Of a stretch of 64,000 nt of DNA, positions 58,814 to 64,000 are shown piece after piece. The translations under genes and the position numbers were made by a program. Every line of letters starts with the position of its first letter. Within the stretch, counting starts at the first letter, position 1. The notes under the pieces were generated by a model, which saw only the letters and a list, made by a program, of their open reading frames with translations, searched no databases and had not been told where the DNA came from. Origin of the DNA: Candidatus Nitrosacidococcus tergens (GTDB taxonomy: Bacteria; Pseudomonadota; Gammaproteobacteria; Nitrosococcales; Nitrosococcaceae); contig NZ_LR778175.1 in the NCBI RefSeq assembly GCF_902810445.1, forward strand, positions 1,000,501 to 1,064,500, in the 5' to 3' direction.

Positions 58814-59821
58814 TTAATTAATATTTTTATACTGCTGGCGATTCTTAGCCATATCAAGAGCAGTTTTGATTGCTGTATCTAAACTCCCTATATCCACTTT
58901 TCCTGTACCTGCTAACTCTAAGGCCGTACCATGATCTACTGAAGTGCGAATTATGGGTAATCCTAGCGTAATATTCACTGCCTGCCCAAAACCTAAGTGT
59001 TTGAGTACAGGTAACCCTTGATCGTGGTACATAGCAAGTACCGCATCGGCTTGAGCTAAATATTTAGGTACAAATAAGGTATCAGCAGGTAGAGGGCCAA
59101 TTAAATCCATTCCCCTAGCCCGCAATTGCTCTAAAACAGGAATAATAGTTTTTATTTCTTCATCTCCTAAGTACCCCCCTTCTCCCGCATGGGGATTAAG
59201 ACCACATACTAAAATTTTAGGATGGCTGATACCAAAATCTTGCTGCAAGCTATCATATAAAATTTCTATGGTATTTATTAATCCCTGATAAGTAATAGCT
59301 TGACTAACCTGACTCAAAGGTAAATGGGTAGTTGCCAGTGCTACTCTAAGTTCAGAGGTAGCTAGCATCATGACTACTTGTGGGGTATCACAGACTTGAG
59401 CTAAAAACTCTGTATGTCCAGTAAAAGCAGTCCCTGCTTGGTTAATCACTTCTTTATGAACAGGCCCAGTCACTAGAGCTGAAAATTCTTTATTTAAGCA
59501 TCCAGTAATTCCTTGTCGCAAGCAATTCAGTACATAAGTAGTATTATTTGGGTTTAATTGCCCAGGTATTACTGAAGTAGCCACTGATAAAGGCAACACT
59601 TTTAAGGTACCTATTTCACCAGACTCCATAGAGTGTGCAGAATCATAAGGGATAATTTGTAAAGCTAATTTTCGTTGTTTAGATCGACTTAGAAGAACCT
59701 TAGGATCAGCAATTACTACTAGATCATATTCTCTATATTGTTGAGCAAATTCAACTACTATATCTGGGCCAATACCAGCAGGTTCTCCGGGAGTTAATGC
59801 AATACGTATTGATGTGGACAC
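58814..59821 (-). CDS. pdxA: 4-hydroxythreonine-4-phosphate dehydrogenase
   Basis: NAD(P)-dependent enzyme of the DXP-dependent pyridoxal phosphate pathway. Family features: [15 protein letters not shown] at the N-terminus, [22 protein letters not shown], metal histidines in [11 protein letters not shown] and [12 protein letters not shown], and [14 protein letters not shown]. The 335-residue length is normal. Its ATG overlaps the surA stop by one base, and rsmA begins right after it, so the genes are translationally coupled. Confidence 0.97.
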   Translation of the reverse strand: MSTSIRIALTPGEPAGIGPDIVVEFAQQYREYDLVVIADPKVLLSRSKQRKLALQIIPYDSAHSMESGEIGTLKVLPLSVATSVIPGQLNPNNTTYVLNCLRQGITGCLNKEFSALVTGPVHKEVINQAGTAFTGHTEFLAQVCDTPQVVMMLATSELRVALATTHLPLSQVSQAITYQGLINTIEILYDSLQQDFGISHPKILVCGLNPHAGEGGYLGDEEIKTIIPVLEQLRARGMDLIGPLPADTLFVPKYLAQADAVLAMYHDQGLPVLKHLGFGQAVNITLGLPIIRTSVDHGTALELAGTGKVDIGSLDTAIKTALDMAKNRQQYKNIN

Positions 59822-61122
59822 TAAATTTCCCCACTAAAGGTATCTAAGCGGTATTCCACATAGGCTTCGTCTCGAAGTTGACGCATCCAATCTTCTAAGC
59901 TCTCCTCCGCTTTTCTAGCATGGAGTTCTTGCCTTGCTTTATTGCGACTATAGGAATCGGTCATATTTTTTTCTCTTTTAGCCACCACCTGAGCAATATG
60001 CCAACCGAATTGGGTTTTAAAAGGGGTGCTAATTTCATCTGGATTTAGGGAATAAATCACCCGCTCAAATTGAGGCACCATCTCACCGGGGCTAACCCAG
60101 CCTAAATCCCCTCCTTTAATTGCACTGCCCTTATCTTCTGAGTGAGCACGGGCTAGCTCTGTGAATTTCTCTCCTAATAAAACCCGTTGCCTAAGCTCAT
60201 TGAGGCGTAATTCTATTTCTTCATCTCCCTTTAATTCATCAGTTCGAATGAGAATATGACGGGCATGGACTTGAGGTACTAGTTTTTCTCCTACATCATC
60301 GCCTTTAACTTCTAATAGCTTCACAATATGAAAGCCATTTGGGCTACGAATAGGATTGCTTAGCTCTCCTACTGTGAGTTTAGGCACCTCATCTACAAAT
60401 AAAGTAGGCAATTGGGATAATTTACGCCAGCCTAAATCTCCTCCTTCTAAAGCTTGATGACCATCGGAATAACTCATCGCTACTTTTTGAAAATCTATGC
60501 CGCTACGCAATTTTTTTATGATTTGTTGTGCCTGTTTTTTTGCTTTTTGAATTTCTTCAGGAGAGGAAGCCTCTGGTATTGCAACTAAAATATGAGCAAT
60601 GTGATATTGAGCATCTTGGTTACCTTGTTTTTTTTGAGTAGCAATAAAATTGTCTAGCTCAGCATCACTAATAGTGATTCTATCTTCTATTTCCCTCTTG
60701 TGAAGCTGGGAGATAATAATTTCTTCTCGAACGTTCTCTCGAAATGCTGAAAAAGGAATATTACTTTCTTTTAATTTATCTCGAAACTCGCTTAAGGTTA
60801 AGTTGTTGTTTTGGGCAATATTTTTCAAGGCTTCGTTGAGCATATCATCACTGACTCTAATACCTACCCGTTCAGCAAGCTGTAACTGCAAATGTTGCAT
60901 CACAAGTCGCTCTAATACTTGCTTTTCTAAAATATCTGCCGGAGGCATAGGAGCACCTTTAGCCTCTAATTGTGATTCAATATTTTGACTGGTTTGCTCT
61001 AACTCACTTTCTAAAATCGCCTCATCATTGACTACAGCCACAATCCGATCTAAAAACAGAGGATCTGCACCATAGCTATGGATAGTCCAAAATAGGGTAA
61101 AAAAAATAAGAACTGTTCTCAT
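59821..61122 (-). CDS. surA: Periplasmic chaperone/peptidyl-prolyl isomerase SurA
   Basis: Escorts outer-membrane proteins such as LptD through the periplasm. Signal peptide ([18 protein letters not shown]), then the N-terminal chaperone domain beginning [19 protein letters not shown]. Two parvulin domains follow, each with the [22 protein letters not shown] opening and GGDLGW (residues about 195-290 and 305-400). Start ATG 61122 was preferred to the ATG at 61179 because it begins the signal peptide directly. 433 residues is normal. Confidence 0.96.
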   Translation of the reverse strand: MRTVLIFFTLFWTIHSYGADPLFLDRIVAVVNDEAILESELEQTSQNIESQLEAKGAPMPPADILEKQVLERLVMQHLQLQLAERVGIRVSDDMLNEALKNIAQNNNLTLSEFRDKLKESNIPFSAFRENVREEIIISQLHKREIEDRITISDAELDNFIATQKKQGNQDAQYHIAHILVAIPEASSPEEIQKAKKQAQQIIKKLRSGIDFQKVAMSYSDGHQALEGGDLGWRKLSQLPTLFVDEVPKLTVGELSNPIRSPNGFHIVKLLEVKGDDVGEKLVPQVHARHILIRTDELKGDEEIELRLNELRQRVLLGEKFTELARAHSEDKGSAIKGGDLGWVSPGEMVPQFERVIYSLNPDEISTPFKTQFGWHIAQVVAKREKNMTDSYSRNKARQELHARKAEESLEDWMRQLRDEAYVEYRLDTFSGEI

Positions 61123-61141
61123 AAAATTAGCTACCATCAAG

Positions 61142-63457
61142 TCAAAACTGAGAACTATAGCCAGCAATACTTCGCTCAAGCAAAGTATCTATTTTTTGTC
61201 CTACACTACCTAATCCTTTTAATTCCATTTGGACCATAATAGATTTATTCATATCCCCTTGGAAGTTAGTGACATAATTACGCCCCAATACCCTAATCGT
61301 CCAACAACAACTGTCATACTCAAATCCACCTAGCACTTCAAGCGTTCTAGCATTTTGAATATCATGATACCAACGTCCAATAAGATTCCATCTTTTCCCT
61401 ATAGGAAGTACGCCAGAAAAATCCATTTGTTCTAATACTTGGCGACGAAAACGATAATCAGCATTAAATATAATGCCGCTTTTTTTACTATGATATCGAA
61501 CACCAACAGATCCAAGATCAATTTGATCATGGACTGGATCATAGCGAAACTCTTCTTGAGTGGACCAATTTTCAGAGAGTTGAGCAGCGAATTCTGAAAC
61601 AATCTGAGATCCATACCCTGTCTGTGCGGCAATACCAGGCATAGTGACTCTTGGATCTTGAAAAAACTCAATTTGCCCGATAGAGGCTCGCATCACTTCA
61701 TTACCTGTAGTAGAACTCAGTAAGCGACTGGTTAAAGCAAAAGTGATTTGATTGGCATTACTCATTCGATCGGCACCCGTAAATTGATTAGGTTGAAACA
61801 GTCGAGCAAAATAAAAATCTAAAGGGGCACTATCAAAGATGGGAAAGTCACTTTGATCTTGGTAAGGAACATAGAGATAATAAGCACGAGGCTCTAAAGT
61901 TTGTCGAAATCCGTGCTTAAATAAACTGATTTCCCGATCAAAGGTAGTGCTCATATCAAAACTAATTACTGGAAGTATTCGGCTTAGAAAAGGACTATTG
62001 GGACTACCTCCAAACTGAGCTAACCCTGGGGATCCTAATCCAAGCAAGTCTGGATTCTGTATTACATTAGCATTAGGTACACCTCCTACTCCAGGAATAG
62101 ATTGAGCATTTCTTACCCAATATTGAGTATCTCGCACCCCAACACTCGGAGTAAAATGAACCTTATGGCGTTCAAAAGGTAAACTTACCGTAGGCCAAAA
62201 ATCTAATCGTACCGCACTAGATGAAAAAGTACGTTGAAAATTTACTGCCTCTCCATGGAACTTAAAATCTAATCCCATAAAACGATTAGGTAAAAATCCA
62301 TCCACTAATAATTGAGGTAATCTTCGGGCGGGTAAGGCGTCATTTGGGATAGCAGGATCAATATTTTTAAAGGCTTGTACTCGCCCAGTTGCATTCCAAC
62401 CATTACCAACATAAATAAGATCAAACTCATTATTCAGTATGGAAGTACTAGCAACGCTTAATGTATTACTAAAATTTTCAAAGTAGGTTTTATCAGAAAC
62501 ATAATTCACATCAATATTTGTAACTAACCGGGGAGCTAAGGTACCAAAATGCTGATAAAAAAATGCTCCCCGAGAGCTACCCCCATGTTTTGGATCATCG
62601 GGTAAAAAAGCAGCCCGTACCTTACCTTGATTGGTAGGATTTAAATAACGAAATTCTCCTTCAAGCATTAATCCACGTTGGGCATAGTAATGGGGAATAA
62701 GAGTGGCATCCCGATTAGGTGCAATATTCCAATAATAAGGAATATAAAAATTAGCACCTGTATTAGTAGAGCTTCCCCCAGAAGGTCTTAAAAACCCAGA
62801 TTTACGCCGATCATCTATTGGAAAACGTACCCTAGGAAGATATAAAATAGGAAAGTCCTTAACTCGAAGATTTACCCCCGTTGCCCAACCTACCCCTTGT
62901 TCATGATCTAAATCTATCTTTTTTGCCTTAAGTTCCCATGCATTACTCCCTACATCGCAGGTGGTAAAAGTAGCATTTCTCAAAAAGGTTTTAGCTGTGC
63001 CCTCACGTCTAATTCTATAAGCAGTGCCCCGACCATGGGTATCTCTTAAAAAATAGCGGGCGTTATGCATTTCTTTATGATCAATTTCTAGATCCATAGT
63101 AGTATCATCTCCGATAATATCTATCCCTGAATCTTGATAACGTACATCTCCAAAAGCTTTTATTGTCCTTCCCGGCTTGTCATAGAATACCTCATCTGCA
63201 TCTAACCACTGCCCCATTCGCCTTAATCGAACATCTCCAAGAAAAGTAGAAACCCCTTCCCTTTCTAACTGGGCACTCTCAGCGGTAATATCAGCAGGAC
63301 CACTTGGTGGGGCAAGCACATCTTGTGAGGCAGGTTCAATCATAGGACCACATTTTTCCCACTGATATAGTTGCCCTTGAGCACCTAAAGCTAAATTGTT
63401 TACTCCTAACCACAAAAAAACCCAAGCAAGAAAGGCAGTATTTTTTTTCAGTTTCAC
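61142..63457 (-). CDS. lptD: LPS-assembly protein LptD (outer-membrane beta barrel)
   Basis: With LptE it inserts lipopolysaccharide into the outer leaflet. A signal peptide ends near ALGAQG. The N-terminal OstA jelly roll follows (ITAESAQLEREGVSTFLGDVRLRR, ADEVFYDKPGRTIKAFGDVRY) and then a C-terminal barrel (RKSGFLRPSGGSSTNTGANFYIPYYWNIAPN RDATLIPHYYAQRG-type region, with the CCW pair near residue 715). Cysteines for the family disulfides are present (CDVG near 168; CC near 715). 771 residues is normal. It is the first gene of the lptD-surA-pdxA-rsmA operon. Confidence 0.96.
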   Translation of the reverse strand: MKLKKNTAFLAWVFLWLGVNNLALGAQGQLYQWEKCGPMIEPASQDVLAPPSGPADITAESAQLEREGVSTFLGDVRLRRMGQWLDADEVFYDKPGRTIKAFGDVRYQDSGIDIIGDDTTMDLEIDHKEMHNARYFLRDTHGRGTAYRIRREGTAKTFLRNATFTTCDVGSNAWELKAKKIDLDHEQGVGWATGVNLRVKDFPILYLPRVRFPIDDRRKSGFLRPSGGSSTNTGANFYIPYYWNIAPNRDATLIPHYYAQRGLMLEGEFRYLNPTNQGKVRAAFLPDDPKHGGSSRGAFFYQHFGTLAPRLVTNIDVNYVSDKTYFENFSNTLSVASTSILNNEFDLIYVGNGWNATGRVQAFKNIDPAIPNDALPARRLPQLLVDGFLPNRFMGLDFKFHGEAVNFQRTFSSSAVRLDFWPTVSLPFERHKVHFTPSVGVRDTQYWVRNAQSIPGVGGVPNANVIQNPDLLGLGSPGLAQFGGSPNSPFLSRILPVISFDMSTTFDREISLFKHGFRQTLEPRAYYLYVPYQDQSDFPIFDSAPLDFYFARLFQPNQFTGADRMSNANQITFALTSRLLSSTTGNEVMRASIGQIEFFQDPRVTMPGIAAQTGYGSQIVSEFAAQLSENWSTQEEFRYDPVHDQIDLGSVGVRYHSKKSGIIFNADYRFRRQVLEQMDFSGVLPIGKRWNLIGRWYHDIQNARTLEVLGGFEYDSCCWTIRVLGRNYVTNFQGDMNKSIMVQMELKGLGSVGQKIDTLLERSIAGYSSQF

Positions 63458-63581
63458 CCAGTTTTGAAATAAACAGCACCAAAAAATGAATAGAATTTAT
63501 ATGTTCTTAACATTCATTCAATGACAAAAAAATAAATTCTTGATATATTGATAGGAATTACGTAAAATGCTTATTTTTTGC

Positions 63582-63657
63582 GGGGCCATAGCTCAGCTGG
63601 GAGAGCACTTGCATGGCATGCAAGGGGTCGGCGGTTCGATCCCGCCTGGCTCCACCA
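63582..63657 (+). tRNA. tRNA-Ala (GGC)
   Basis: Acceptor GGGGCCA/TGGCTCC, anticodon arm CTTGC-ATGGCAT-GCAAG giving GGC, T arm GGTTCGATCC, encoded CCA. It is 14 bases before tRNA-Glu and probably co-transcribed with it. Confidence 0.95.
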
Positions 63658-63671
63658 AATAAAAACGTCCT

Positions 63672-63748
63672 GTCCCCATCGTCTAGTCGGCCTAGGACAT
63701 CGCCCTTTCACGGCGGTAACAGGGGTTCGAATCCCCTTGGGGACGCCA
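63672..63748 (+). tRNA. tRNA-Glu (TTC)
   Basis: Acceptor GTCCCCA/TGGGGAC, anticodon loop CTTTCAC giving TTC, T arm GGTTCGAATCC, encoded CCA. It follows tRNA-Ala. Confidence 0.95.
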
Positions 63749-63772
63749 CCTACTTTGTAGGTGTTTGTCACA

Positions 63773-64000
63773 CTAAGCACTGAAAACAAAACGTTGATCC
63801 ATCCGACTATATCCTAATCCCTCTCTCTTTTTAATATGGATTTGAGTAGGAATTCGTCCCTTTAGGGCTTCAATATGGGAAATCACCCCAATGGTTTTTC
63901 CTCTAGTATGTAAACTATCTAAAGCACTTAATACCACTTCCAAACTTTCCTCATCTAACGTACCAAAGCCCTCATCTAAAAATAGGGAATCAATACTTAT
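63773..64000 (-). CDS. sbcC: Exonuclease SbcC, 3' end only
   Basis: The last 75 codons of an SMC-like ATPase subunit that, with SbcD, cleaves hairpins and protein-blocked DNA ends. The Walker B/D-loop block LFLDEGFGTLDEESL and the following GVISHIEALKGRIPTQIHI are those of SbcC. The gene continues beyond base 64000. It is transcribed leftward toward the tRNA pair. Confidence 0.9.
   Translation of the reverse strand: MSIDSLFLDEGFGTLDEESLEVVLSALDSLHTRGKTIGVISHIEALKGRIPTQIHIKKREGLGYSRMDQRFVFSA

Noticed and set aside
63571..63789. Frames across the tRNA-Ala/tRNA-Glu pair on both strands
   Set aside because: They coincide with well-formed tRNA genes.

Overview
The window is chromosomal DNA of an AT-rich gammaproteobacterium. 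Two gene orders support this: thrS-infC-rpmI-rplT-pheS-pheT-ihfA-merR (16.3-18.8 kb, with the neighbouring genes at 11.6-16.2 kb) and lptD-surA-pdxA-rsmA (58.0-63.5 kb). A class I gshA, metZ-type methionine synthesis and many degraded genes would suit a small-genome member of Chromatiales/Nitrosococcaceae, but nothing in the window proves that placement. Six tRNA genes are present: Gly-CCC, Pro-GGG, Val-GAC, Asn-GTT, Ala-GGC and Glu-TTC.

Layout. 0-4.5 kb: the 3' part of gshA, then a leftward group of a retropepsin-like protease, an S9 peptidase and a YbhB-like protein. 4.6-7.0 kb: the broken C-terminus of a type ISP restriction enzyme and an acyltransferase. 7.3-9.6 kb: a cyanuric acid/barbiturate-type ring-opening amidohydrolase next to an NCS2 nucleobase permease. 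10-22 kb: housekeeping genes (metZ, the translation cluster, uvrB, an aspartate aminotransferase). infC starts at an AUU codon and is 66 residues longer than an ATG-based call. 22.4-29.6 kb: accessory DNA with a T5orf172 protein, a DUF29 protein, a GGTD-repeat lipoprotein, a GC-rich 4.26-kb beta-propeller gene broken by two in-frame stops, and an IS607 remnant beside tRNA-Asn. 29.8-45.5 kb: mostly core genes. They are interrupted at 33.1-35.5 kb by an aph-arsH-arsR insert lying between two diverged 90-bp copies of an isoprenylcysteine-methyltransferase-like sequence.

45.7-56.5 kb is the most unusual region. It is a defence-like island of very AT-rich genes whose style resembles Bacteroidetes. 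It holds NERD remnants, a 1459-residue GHKL/sacsin-like ATPase, a Dam methyltransferase with the first codons of a lost restriction gene overlapping its end, a broken coiled-coil membrane protein, a compact HAD / membrane-anchored phosphoribosyltransferase / DprA-like three-gene operon, and an rtcB remnant. The HAD-PRT-DprA operon and the large ATPase are the best candidates for an uncharacterised system. From 56.7 kb to the end the core chromosome resumes (Sel1 protein, maf, rsmA, pdxA, surA, lptD, two tRNAs, the 3' end of sbcC).

The number of pseudogenes (type ISP, propeller gene, IS607, an NPY-repeat protein, a PLD-like tail, NERD, a restriction enzyme, a coiled-coil gene, rtcB) shows that acquired DNA in this genome is decaying.
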